From assembly GCA_963853835.1 (NCBI GenBank), contig OY970825.1, positions 31,744,835 through 31,808,834 on the forward strand: a stretch of 64,000 nt of DNA, read 5' to 3'. The translations under genes were made by a program, and so were the position numbers. Positions within the stretch are counted from its first letter, which is position 1; every line of letters starts with the position of its first letter. This document shows positions 48,220 to 58,895 of the stretch, piece by piece. Source of the DNA: Calendula officinalis (Eukaryota > Streptophyta > Magnoliopsida > Asterales > Asteraceae). The notes under the pieces are model-generated. The model had not been told where the DNA came from and did not search any database. It saw nothing but the letters and a program-made list of their open reading frames with translations.

Positions 48220-50420
48220 TCTTTTCCACATAAACAAGAAACGCATTTTGATACTAAAACTCGACGGGCTTCTTTACAAATGATTATGAATCATTTAAAA
48301 TGCCTCTCTTGTATATTATGGAAAGATAACAAGAAAGCTTTTCTCCCAAGTTGGCGAAAGAGCTACAAATCTACTTGGACTCATACATACTGATGTATGT
48401 GGCCCTTTTAGAACTAAGACTAGGGAAGGTGCCACCTACTTTCACTGATGATATCATTCGATGTGGTTATGTTTACTTGATTAAACATCAACATGGAAGC
48501 TTTAATTATATCAGTCGCTATGGTTATGTTTACTTGATTAGACATAAACATGAAATCTTTGAAACGTTCAAAGCTTTCTAAAGTAAAAGTAGAAAATCAA
48601 CTTAGCAAGACAACTCAGGCTTTCAGTCCTGATTAAGGATGAAAGTACATGAGTCAAGAGTTTCCGGATCATCCCTCACATCGTGAGATTGTCTCACAAT
48701 TCACTCTTTCATACACTCCACAAGATAATGGTGCGTCTGGAAGGAGATATCGGACCCTGTATGACATGGTGCGATCTATGATGAGTCCTACTACTCTTAC
48801 ACTATCCTTTTGAGGGGCATGCACTGAAGTCTGCTGCTCGAATACTTGATATGGTTCCGACCAAAAGGTTAAAAAGACACCATATGAGATATGGCGTGGG
48901 AAAGTCCCTAATTTGTCTTACTTGAGGATCTGGGGTTGTGAGGATCTCGTGGAACGAGACATGCCGAACAAACTTGAGCCCATATCTATCAAGTATATCT
49001 TCGATTACTATTTTACTTCCCAACTGAGAACAAATGGTTGTTACTCGGTATGCTGAGTTTCTAGAGAACAATCTCATTTCACAAAGCAAGTGGGAGCACT
49101 ATAGACTTTGACAAGATTCAAAGTGAAGATACACAACCTTCTGGTAACACTAGCAAATATCATTCTGAGGCTGGACATATAGATGTTGGACCACAGGATG
49201 ATGTTGTTCCCATTCATAGATCCGCAAGGACACTTCATGCACCTGAACGATATAGATTTATGTCGATGCTGAGGAGCAAGTTTCGAGGATCATTATGAAC
49301 TCCCTAACTATCAAGTTGCATTATCGAATTTTGAATTCGAAAAATGACTTGAAGCTATGAATGCGAAAATAAAATCCATGAGAGACAATCAAGTTTTGAA
49401 CTTAGTTGATCTTTCTCAAAACAGTAAGACTGTTGACATGGATGAAAATATACACACCTATAAATCTCTCATAGTAGCAAAAGGTTACACTCAATCCTAC
49501 TGGATTGACAATGATGAAACCTTCTCGCCTGTTACTAAAGACATTAGGATTCTTATAGCCAAAGTAGTGTACTATGACTATGAAATTTGGTTGATGATGA
49601 AATCAAAACGTTTGTTTCACCTAAAACCCAAACTGAGTATGTGTATATATGAAAGCTAGTGGGAGCGTTGTCGTTTCTCAAGTCATACATGTTGATGACA
49701 TGTCACTCATGTGAAACAATATACCATGCTACAAGATGAAAATCCTGGCTTGGAAAATGTTTCGACATGATGGATTGTACGGACACGACATACATACTTA
49801 AAGTAAAGATCTATAATGATAGATCAAAGCGGTTAATTTGTTTAAGTCAAAGTGCTTACATTGACAAAATTCTAAATGGTTTAGAGTGGTACTCCCAAAC
49901 GAGGAAGTCCTCGTATGCCACACAATGTAAACTTGAGTGAGACTCAAGGACCTTCCACACCTGATGTGGTGAAGCGAATGAATGTAATCCCCTATGAATC
50001 GGCTACTTCATTCATCATGTACGCTGTAAGGAGCACTAGGCCAAATGTAACGTCCTTAGGGGACCTTACTAGAAAATACCGACAGAATCCATGAGAGAGT
50101 CACTGGATTGCTGTTAAGAACACGATTGAAGTATTTTGAAATACTAGATATATGTTCCTTGGCTATGGTGGAGATACCGAACTGAAACTAAGTATACTTG
50201 CTATACTTATGTTGGTTTGAAATAGGTCGTGATGACACTAGATCCTATTTACGAAGGTTCACTACATTCGAATATTATCGAGATATGTGAAATTCGTACA
50301 CTTAAAGTTCAAACAGATAACTAGCTAGCTGACATTTCATCGAACTCAATGTCTTGTACCAAACATATTGAATATGAATGGAACGTTGGATTTCGACAAG
50401 CTAGTAGTTTCATGTAAATC
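48220..50420 (+). pseudogene. E Pol remnant
   Basis: Scattered Copia pol words occur in changing frames: integrase around 48375-48580 (HTDVCGPF-like, YVYLIKHKHE), TPYEIWRGKVPN near 48875, RT around 49357-49560 (VAKGYTQ...DNDETFSPV), and a TRPNV word near 50035. Stops and frameshifts are frequent. A 60-base duplication of the integrase word YVYLI lies at about 48452-48566. Confidence 0.7.
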
Positions 50421-51259
50421 TGTTTTAGTATTTGGGTAATGGAACATTGAGCAGTTTTTATTGGAATAAATTGATATATTTGATATGATCGTTTTTATAT
50501 GAATATCTACTGTGTTCTATATTTGCATGTTTATATCCATGAATATTTACTGCGTTTTATATTCTAAATTGTCCATTGTCATATTAATAATATGGGAATA
50601 TTATTAAGACAAATCTGAGGGCATTGATGACATTATCTTAGTATGACTAAGGATGATGAAATCAAACTCACATGTCGTTCATAACGATGCACGATTGGAC
50701 TGACCCAACCTATGAGAAATCACTTCCTGGATTTATGTCACAAGTGAATCTCACAAAGGCTTTGTCACTTATCCTCTGACTTGAGATGCAAGTTGGTTTG
50801 TGTATGTAGAGGGGCAAACTTTGATGTGGTTAAACGCTGACCTGAATAAGGCTGCTATAACAACCATTATCGGGTTTGTCATTAAGCATATGACAGGCAC
50901 GTGCAGTCAACAAAGAATTTGTTCCTCCACGCATGTGGATTAGATACTACTGGGCCCCTCGATGATTTGAATAGATGTATGTGTGGCCACACCCAAAAGG
51001 TAATCAAGATGAATCTTGATTGGTTTTGGTAATCTACTTCAATGTATGGATCGAGAAACAGAATCGTTGAAATTTTAGATTGAAATTTATCCTTGTCTAA
51101 AATTCAACATAGTATCAGTAACAAAAGGATAACTGCTCAAAAACTTTGAACAAAGATTTTATGAAACTCCTCATGTACTTCTAGGGGCATTGGCGGGTTG
51201 CTAGACTCTAACCTTTGCTTGTATAACTACTTGATGTTATCACGTGCGCAAGTGGGAGC
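50421..51259 (+). other. E 3' internal region
   Basis: Decayed sequence after pol; a few RNase H-like words may remain near 50820-50900, but no frame is open. It ends at the polypurine tract before the 3' LTR. Confidence 0.5.
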
Positions 51260-51904
51260 TGTTGGAACATGCTTCACGCGTATAACATATAGTTATATGG
51301 CTAGTAGTTTGTGAGCCTAAAGGGTCACACACTTAAACACTTAGCACCATAAGATATATAGTGTAATTAGGGTAATTACATTATATATTAATATAAGCTA
51401 CATGCTTATATATAAGTTTAATATTAAATGTTAATATTGAAACCTTAATGTGAGCAAACTAGAAGGAACAAAAGATAAGGACTTGTGTGTAAATATTGGT
51501 CAATGGTTTATGGAAATCATTAATGGGAATTAAGGCACCATTATGGAGTGTAAATGACTCCATAAAGTCCCTCCCATGCCTTGTGAATTCAAGACACACA
51601 CACAAATCATCCCATCTTTTGCTTCCATTTGCTCTCAAGAATCAAGGACTAGCATCCTCCTTTGGTGTTCTTGAAGTGTTGTGTGGATTTTCCTTTAGAG
51701 GTATTCTAATTGAATACTTGGTTTCAATCCATCACCAACTCCATCCGAATACACAATAATCAAAGGCAACTAGGGTATGATTTCTTATACCATTCTCTTT
51801 GATTTTCTTATAGTTTAATTGTATGATTGATATCAAGATCCGTTCATGGTGATTAAATCTTTCCGCTGCGTTTTGTTACTTGTAATAACCGAAAATCACC
51901 ATTA
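51260..51904 (+). repeat. 3' LTR of E
   Basis: It is the same length as the 5' LTR and identical to it as far as can be read by eye. It is followed by the target duplication TAAAT. Confidence 0.92.
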
Positions 51905-53358
51905 TAAATTTCCTACTTATGTTTTCAAGCTTGATAAAGCTCTATATGGGCTCAAACAAGCTCCAAGAGCCTGGTATGATACCCTGTCTGAGTATCTTAT
52001 TGAAAATAAATTTACAAGAGGTAAAATTGATAAAACATTATTTTCAAGAAGGAAAGGTTCTGACATCTTACTCATTCAGATATATGTAGATGATATTATC
52101 TTTGGCTCCACTGACAAGTCAATGTGTGACTGGTTTGCTAAGATAATGTCAACTCAGTATCAGATGAGTATGATGGGAGAACTTACTTATTTTCTTGGTT
52201 TACAAGTTGAACAAAAGCCTGATGGCACTTTTATAAATCAAAGTAAGTATGTGCATGACATGTTAAAGAAATACAAATTTGAAAACTTATCTTCCATGCA
52301 TACTCCTATGGGTACTCAGGATAAGATAAGTAAGGATGAAACTGGTAAATCAGTTTGTCAATCCACATACCGAGGTATGATTGGTTCCTTACTTTACTTA
52401 ACTGCTAGCAGGCCTGATATCATGTTTGCAACATGTTTGTGTGCTCGGTATCAGGCTGATCCTAAAGAATCACACATGAAAGCAGTTAAGCGCATCTTTA
52501 GATATATTACAGGTACTTCTAACCTGGGTCTTTGGTATCCCAAAGATTCAAACTTTGCTCTTGAAGGGTACACGGATGCAGATTTTGCAGGTTGCAGATT
52601 GGATAGAAAAAGCACAAGTGGAGGATGTCAATTCCTAGGTGGAAGACTAGTAGGTTGGTCATCCAAGAAGCAAAATTCGGTAGCAACTTCCACAGCAGAA
52701 GCAGAGTACGTTGCTGCAGGAAGTTGTTGTGCTCAATTATTATGGATGCAGTATCAACTATTGGACTACGGGTTCAACTTTACAAAGACTCCAATTCATT
52801 GTGATAACAAGAGTGCTATTGCTATCACAGAGAACCCAGTCTATCACTCCAAAACTAAGCACATCGATATCAGACACCACTTTATTCGAGATAATGTGGA
52901 AAAAGGTAAGGTTGAGGTAGATTATGTACCAACAGATGAACAATTGGCCGATGTGTTTACTAAACCTCTCCCTGAGGAAAGGTTTATGTATTTACTAGGG
53001 CAATTAGGTATGCTGAATCCTTGATCTTTCTTAATTTTCTTTAAAACTGAACGCTCAGTATCACTCCTGTTGATACTGACCTCTCAGTATCACTAGTTTG
53101 TTATCATCAAAATTTAAAATTTTTATTTTTTTATTAATTTCAAGAGTAAATTAATTATTTTTATATTTTTAAAAAAAAATCTTTAAAATTAATTTTTTTT
53201 TACTCGGTATTGAGGTATGACGGCGTTTACACCGACCTTAACCCTCATACTGCCCAACGGTAACCTTTCTTAATAGGAAAGTTACCGTCTGCACAGGATA
53301 AGGCAGTCAAATCAGCCGGTTTAACTTCCCAATACCTTAATTATCTTTTAAATCACCT

Positions 53359-53366
53359 ATAAATAA
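53359..53366 (+). promoter_or_regulatory. TATA box upstream of D third ORF
   Basis: TATAAATA lies 116 bases before the third-ORF ATG, the same octamer as in the D LTR promoter. It could drive a separate transcript; a splice acceptor-like CACAG just before the ATG is an alternative route. Confidence 0.4.
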
Positions 53367-53481
53367 CCGTTTTTTTTACTTCAAATTTTTTAACAGTTAT
53401 TTCATACTTTCTCTTTAAATTCTCTCTGCGATTAACGATTTCACTTTCATTTAAAAAAAAACTCTTAAATCAAAATCACAG

Positions 53482-56400
53482 ATGGCGAATTACACTTTCG
53501 TCGCTCCAGAGGTTGAATCAGAAATCAAATTCCGAAATAATGAACTGCCCAGGTTTGCGAGGAACAACATCACAGCAAATTTCACTATTCCTCAAGCCTG
53601 GGTATGCCAAGAATTCACAAACATTGTGACTTTTATGAAGCATTGCCCAATTGCTCGTGCACTGACCTTGTCTCCTCGAGCTATTTACCCAGAAATGCTA
53701 TGCGAGTTTTGGTACTCTGCCACACTCGATTCTCCAGATATGATTGATGGGTGGGTAATTAGAGATCAAAGAAGGGCATTTGTTTCTACTGCCATCATTC
53801 GTGAAACAATGAGGCTTCCCGCTCAAGCTCAGTATGACCCATTCGTTGATAGAACAGAAGCACGCACAGTATTGCCATTTTTGGGTAGAAGAGGAACAAC
53901 GGGCATCATCAAAAGAAACGAATTTGGTCCTATGTGGGGTATTCTCATTACAACAATTATTCGGTGTATGACCCACAAGACGGGTGCTTTGGACCAAATA
54001 AATGAATTTGGGATGCAAATAGTACATGCTCTGTACTATGGAAGAAACATTGATTATGCAAGGCTCATTTTCAATGAATTAGCTACTTTGGTTCGGGCTA
54101 ACACAAGGGAATGTAATGTCCCTTTCTGCAGATTCTTATCACTCATCTTTCAACACTCAATGCCCACACATACTTATGATGAGTTTCACAGTCCAAGGGT
54201 TGATCTTCCTCCTCTTAGTGAGAAGATCTTCTTTTACAGACCAAGACAAGGAGAGCCTCTACTGAGTCCTTATATGTGGGCCATTGTTCAAGAACACATA
54301 AATGAGGAAGCAGACATGTCTGATACTGAATCAGACAATGATGATGATGATGATAATAGTGGTAATGAAGGACAGGCTGGTCAAGATGTTGAGATGCAGG
54401 ATGTTCCACAAGTTCAAGAACCGACTCAACAACATATCTCTCCACCTGCACAGGATCCTGATGCTCCTCATATTGAACCAGCTTCTAATACTGAGTCCTC
54501 AGAAGATACACCATTGGTCCTACAAAGAAGAAGAAGAAATCTTTCTCCTGTGATTATGGGAAATTTATCATCTGAGGAGGTGCAGCCTGCAAATGTTCCA
54601 TCATTAACTGCATCTCTTCAAGCCCAAAGCCTAGTTGCAGCCACCGCTGACCTTCCAGGTCCAGAACTAGTTTCAACTGCTCAACCAATTGAGGAACCTC
54701 ATGTTCCTCTTGATGTGGAGATTCAATATGAGCAAACTGCACTGGAAGGTGCTCAGCAAGAAAGACAAGTCGGTATTGAAGATGTTGGTGCTGCACATCA
54801 ACAATCACATGATCCTGCACCGACCTCTGCCGATGCTAGAAGGGAATCTGACAGAGTCTCAGGTATGAATTTCTAATAAGCCCTTAATACTGACTAAGTA
54901 TTGGCCAGTACCAACTCAATAGAGACTAAGTATTGGCCAGTACCAACTCAATACTGACTAAGTATTGGCCAGTACCAACTCAATACTGACCAAAGTCTCA
55001 AACGATCTTTCAAATATATATCCTTTTATGGCCAACATAGCTAGCCCACTGCTGCTATGCAAAATTCATATACTGAGCACTCACAATGGATCATTGTCAG
55101 TCTATAGTTGTCTCAACATTTAAAGAGACAATGGTGGTTGATGTCAAACTGACACCCACTGGTGCTGCTTGAATTATGTCCAACTTATTTTTGAGTTGGG
55201 TAGCTTAATTCAAGAAATGATCACAAACCCTTAAGCCACAAAATCCAAAACTTTTCCATGGGGTTTAGCCACATTTCTGTTATAACTCTAATACCGAGTG
55301 ATAAACATTGAAAATAACAAGAAGCACATCCCAGGCTTCGAATTCCCAAACCCAAACCTTTTAGTAAATGTGACTTGTCCTATACCGAGCTACTTAAATT
55401 TACACACTCACTTTTACTAAAATCTTCTTACACATGCTATGCACAAGTCCACAATATTTCATCATACACCAGATGAAATACAGACTTCACAAATTCTGTT
55501 TATATGATTATAGAGTTAAACAACACCACAATTCTATTTGATAAACCTTTCTTTCTAACCAGTTTTATATTTTTGTTTCTCTAGCACCATCTGTGCAGGG
55601 TATTCCAGCATCTCAGGCTGCAGAAGAACAAGTGACTCTGCAAACAATCATGCAGAATATTCTGGCCAGAATGGACACTATGAGTAGGGACATTGACTCC
55701 ATCAAACAGTCAGTCTCACTACTCCAACAACAACATAAGCCTCCACCAACTCCACCATTTTCTCATGGTGACCACAATGAAGAAGGAGAAGGAGATGTTG
55801 GTGATACTGATGCTGCCACTGAGCCCATGCCCTCCCCTACTCTTCAAGAACCTGAAGGGGACATGGGTGGTGATACTGACCCTCTTCCCTTCCCATCCAA
55901 TGATAACAATAAGGGGGAGAAGAGACAAAGAAATACTGAGGTTGATCAAACTGAGCCATCTGCTCAGGGGAGGAAAAGAAGAAGATTGAATGAAGATCAA
56001 CCTCCACAACAAGAACAACAACATCAGCAAAGCCCTCATACTGAGCCACTTCGGATTCAGTATGAGAGAAGAAGACAAAGAACTAGGTCAGCATTACAAG
56101 TTCAAGACCCACTTGAGCCATCTGCTCAGGGGGAGACTCATACTGACCAACCACATCAAACTTATTCTGAGCCACCTGCTCTTGAAGAGAATAATTTGCA
56201 AATTGTGGTCTATAGGCCTTTCATCTGGCCTATTGCTGATGATGAAGATGAAGAACCAGATTTAGTAAACTATGCACTAAATCTGGTAGAACAAGAAAGT
56301 TCTTCATCATCATCCTCGGATGATGAAGAACCAGAAAATCTGGTGATTAGAAGAAGGAGTTCTTTATCAAGAAGACCTATCAATGCAGTTCTCACTTCTT

Positions 56401-57374
56401 CTGAATCAAGTGAGGAATCTGCTCCTTTGGTAACAAGACAAAGAAGACCTGTTCATACAATGGACAGTGATACCGAGCAGGCTCCAAGACTGACTCCTCA
56501 ACAACTCTGGGCAGAACAAGAAAGATTTTTATATGAGCAAGAGTTTGGAGTCAAAGTTGAACGTGAATCTGACCCAGATACTGACACTCCTGGTCCTTCC
56601 CATAGAATCTCAAGAAAGGGTCCAGACCATATTCAACATTACTGGAATATGGTTGCTGCCAGGACTCAGTATAAGGAGGAAAGAAAGGAGTTCTTGAAGA
56701 CCAAAACATTTCCAAATGTAAGGGGGATACATTGGTTAAATCTGGATGTCAATAAAGTAAAAGTGAAGCTCAAAGAAGGAAGAATCACTATCACTTGTAC
56801 TGGCTTAACCAATCCTCCCGTGAAGTTATTTATTCATGATATTCAAAGAATTGGTCTTCAAGACTGGGTGAGGATCACAAGACTGATCAAAGAGCTTCCA
56901 AAGAAATCAACATATTATCAAATAGTCTTGGATGAGATCTGTGCAGTCTCTGCAGTATGTTATGAGAAGGGCTTGCTTCATGAGATAGAGTATAGAACGC
57001 TCAGTGTGATGACTGAAGCTTACTCAAACAACAGACCAGAATGCCTTCATACATACAAGTATCTTAGAAAGTACCCTCTTCCTCCTAACCTTGTTTTTCA
57101 GGATCAAAAGAGTGTCATATATCCAACTTCTGGAAATATGTATACTGACTCAGAGGATAGAGAGTGCTTCATTTCTGAAGAAGATCTACCAAGAGCTCAA
57201 ATCAGTCATCTTGTTGGACTGAAATGGATGATCACCAAGAAAGAAGACTCTTGGTTCAGAAAGAAGATTGTTGCAGTTCTGAATTGTAGAAAGGATGAAC
57301 TCAAGAGCAGAGAAGAGTTTGTCCACATCAAACAAGAAGTCTTCTATGAGAATGAAGCCATCAACAGCAGATGA
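53482..57374 (+). CDS. D third ORF (env-like position), two exons
   Basis: It lies downstream of pol where SIRE-type elements carry an extra, often env-like, ORF. The first open frame (53482 to 54876) runs into CAG/GTATGA. A GT at 54863 and an AG at 55583-55584 (after TTTTTGTTTCTCTAG) define a 722-base intron that joins the two frames in phase, giving about 1056 residues. The N-terminal 270 residues look globular and resemble plant transposon-associated ORFs. An acidic Ser/Glu/Asp-rich disordered region follows. Exon 2 starts with a likely coiled coil (ILARMDTMSRDIDSIKQSV), then more low complexity, then a C-terminal globular domain from about residue 830. No signal peptide or membrane segment was noticed, so an envelope role is not supported. 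Exon 2 alone lacks an early ATG, which favours splicing. Confidence 0.65.
54888..54983 (+). repeat. Three 32-bp tandem repeats in the third-ORF intron
   Basis: The unit contains GACTAAGTATTGGCCAGTAC and is repeated three times in a row, with a partial fourth copy. It lies just inside the 5' end of the proposed intron. Confidence 0.85.
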
Positions 57375-57457
57375 AGAAGAAGATATTGCTACCTATGCTG
57401 TTGTATTTTTTGTTTATCTCTTTGTAATTGTTTTGTTATCATTAGATAGGGGGAGAT

Positions 57458-57965
57458 TGTTAAGGCAAAAAGTCTTGCCCCTTTGGATCTTAAGATAACA
57501 AAACAACCTAGACTAGCTTTGATTAATATGTAGAATAATATAGCTAAGTTTAGGTCTGATACTGAGTGATCAGTATTGGAACTCAGTATCAGAGCTCAGT
57601 ATCAGATAGTGATACTGAGTACAAGGACTGAGTAGAAGGACTGAGTTACATTTTATTATGTAACGGATTAAGATCAAATCCCTTGATCTTAGTCATTTTC
57701 CTAGATTAGTCCTTCGGTTACTCCTTTGCCCATTATGTAAGATCTCTATATCATTATAAATAGAGATCATCTTGCAAAGGAGAACTCACCAATTCACTTT
57801 ACACTTTCATACCTTTTGTAATTGATCAGTGGCTTGTTATTCCGCAACAAGCCACACTTAGTGGAATTATACATTTGACTCATATCTTGTTCTTATACAA
57901 TATTTGTCTTAAGTTATAATTATCTAATCAATTAACCATCTAAACCAGGGTATTGTGACCTAACA
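57458..57965 (+). repeat. 3' LTR of D
   Basis: It is 508 bp, with about 8 differences from the 5' LTR by eye. It is preceded by AGGGGGAGA and followed by the target duplication AAATT. Confidence 0.93.
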
Positions 57966-58895
57966 AAATTTATTAAAACCAAAGAAAAAAATGTTTTAAC
58001 ATAAAATAAAATTATCCAAACAATGAAATAAGATTGTTTTACTGAATCCACAAAATACTGAATTATAAAAACTTGGTGCTCGTGGGATCATCACCATCTC
58101 ATGTCGGTCGTCATCACTTTCCATCTCCTCCTGCAATAAACGATTGCAAAAGCTAGATTACTCGTAATGTACTTTACAAGTATCTTAAAGTGATTAAGAA
58201 GTGTGGTTGTGTTACCTGAGAAACTTGCGTTTCCTCCACCACCACTTGCACCCTTTAGATAATTCCTTTTCCAATGCCCAACCTCACCATACTTGAAGCA
58301 CCGATTCTCGGTCCTCGCAGTGTTAGGCTTAACCTTCTTGACCTTTTGTTTGACACCTTTACCATTTGGCACACCTTTACCATTTACCACCATGCGCTTC
58401 TTCATTGCTATCATCAGTTGTGCGACTCCTTTTAGAATTGGTCTCAATATTCAACTCAACAGCCTCGAGCATGGATTGTAGCTCGGGAATGGAATTATCC
58501 ATATTACGTTTGTTGTAGTTGGTTACAAAGAACTTGTAGTCATCGGACAATGAGTTGAGTATCACGTCAATTGCTAACTGCAATGGCATGTGGTGACCAA
58601 GTCTAGTAAGGTGATCGACGTGCACCTTCATTCTCATGGCGTGTGCGCCTACTGATGCTCCCTCAGCCATATTGCAAGAAGCGAACGCCTTACAAGCGTA
58701 AACTTCTTGTCCTGGTTCGTTTTCTTCATCCTTGGCAGGGGTTTTCAACATGTTTCTATCTCGGTCAATCCTATCCCTCTCTTGTCTGAGCATGATCTCA
58801 AAATCACGCCTCCAATTGAGGAAATTTGACCCAGTCTTTTCTTTCTTCCCTACAAAGAAACGTCGTGACAGTTTGTTGTAGCGTATCATTGTGTC
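57966..58895 (-). mobile_element. Copia C, gag-side part
   Basis: It continues C after element D: 57971 onward matches A at about 10430-11564 on the minus strand. It ends at 58895 where Gypsy H is inserted; GTGTC at 58891-58895 would be one copy of H's target duplication, the other lying beyond the window. Confidence 0.85.
58091..58889 (-). pseudogene. Copia C Gag, frameshifted, dead zinc knuckle
   Basis: The N-terminal frame (58889-58377) carries GSNFLNWRRDFEIMLRQER and ILNSLSDDYKFFVTNYNKRN, related to A/B gag, but with a diverged start and a shortened middle. A frameshift separates it from the C-terminal frame (58447-58091). The knuckle reads CFKYGEVGHWKRNY: two of three Cys are Tyr compared with CFKCGEAGHWKRNC in A and B. 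Confidence 0.82.

Larger units (their letters stand above)
44507..51904 (+). mobile_element. Copia element E inside D, 7398 bp
   Basis: LTRs are 44507-45151 and 51260-51904, each 645 bp, and no difference was seen by eye. The target duplication TAAAT lies at 44502-44506 and 51905-51909. The primer site TGGTATCAGAGCCA is at 45153-45166 and the polypurine tract AAGTGGGAGC abuts the 3' LTR. The internal region has only broken gag and pol traces. It is the youngest insertion of the nest by position and LTR identity. Confidence 0.94.
42265..53024 (+). pseudogene. D Pol: protease, integrase, RT, RNase H, split by E
   Basis: The frame is 42265-44506 continued at 51910-53024; removing E and one TAAAT copy restores the phase. 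Domains in order: protease motif DSGCSRHMTG; integrase with HKKLSH...CSACEMGKQ zinc region and core HMDLFGPI / HGTEF-type DHGTEFKN / QNGVVERKN; RT from WVEAMQEELTEF through the catalytic YVDDI at about 52086; RNase H with DADFAGC, STAEAEYVAAGS and the ending DVFTKPLPEERF. In-frame stops lie at 42646-42648 and 43831-43833. The frame before 42265 lacks an ATG, so Pol would depend on shifting from gag. Confidence 0.9.
40400..57965 (+). mobile_element. SIRE-like Copia element D, 17.6 kb with insert E
   Basis: LTRs are 40400-40907 and 57458-57965, each 508 bp, with about 8 mismatches counted by eye. Both are bounded by TGTTAAGG...CCTAACA, with target duplication AAATT at 40395-40399 and 57966-57970. 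The primer site TGGTATCAGAGC is at 40910-40921 and the polypurine tract AGGGGGAGA precedes the 3' LTR. The order is gag, pol (protease, integrase, RT, RNase H), then a long third ORF, the layout of the SIRE/Maximus lineage. Without E it is 10.2 kb. It has several nonsense changes and the insertion, so this copy is inactive though young. Confidence 0.93.

Noticed and set aside
55719..56078. Minus-strand hydrophobic frame opposite the D third ORF
   Set aside because: It is a shadow of Glu/Gln-rich coding sequence; no start context or homology supports it.
53482..57374. True envelope glycoprotein
   Set aside because: No signal peptide, transmembrane segment or cleavage site was noticed; only the position is env-like.
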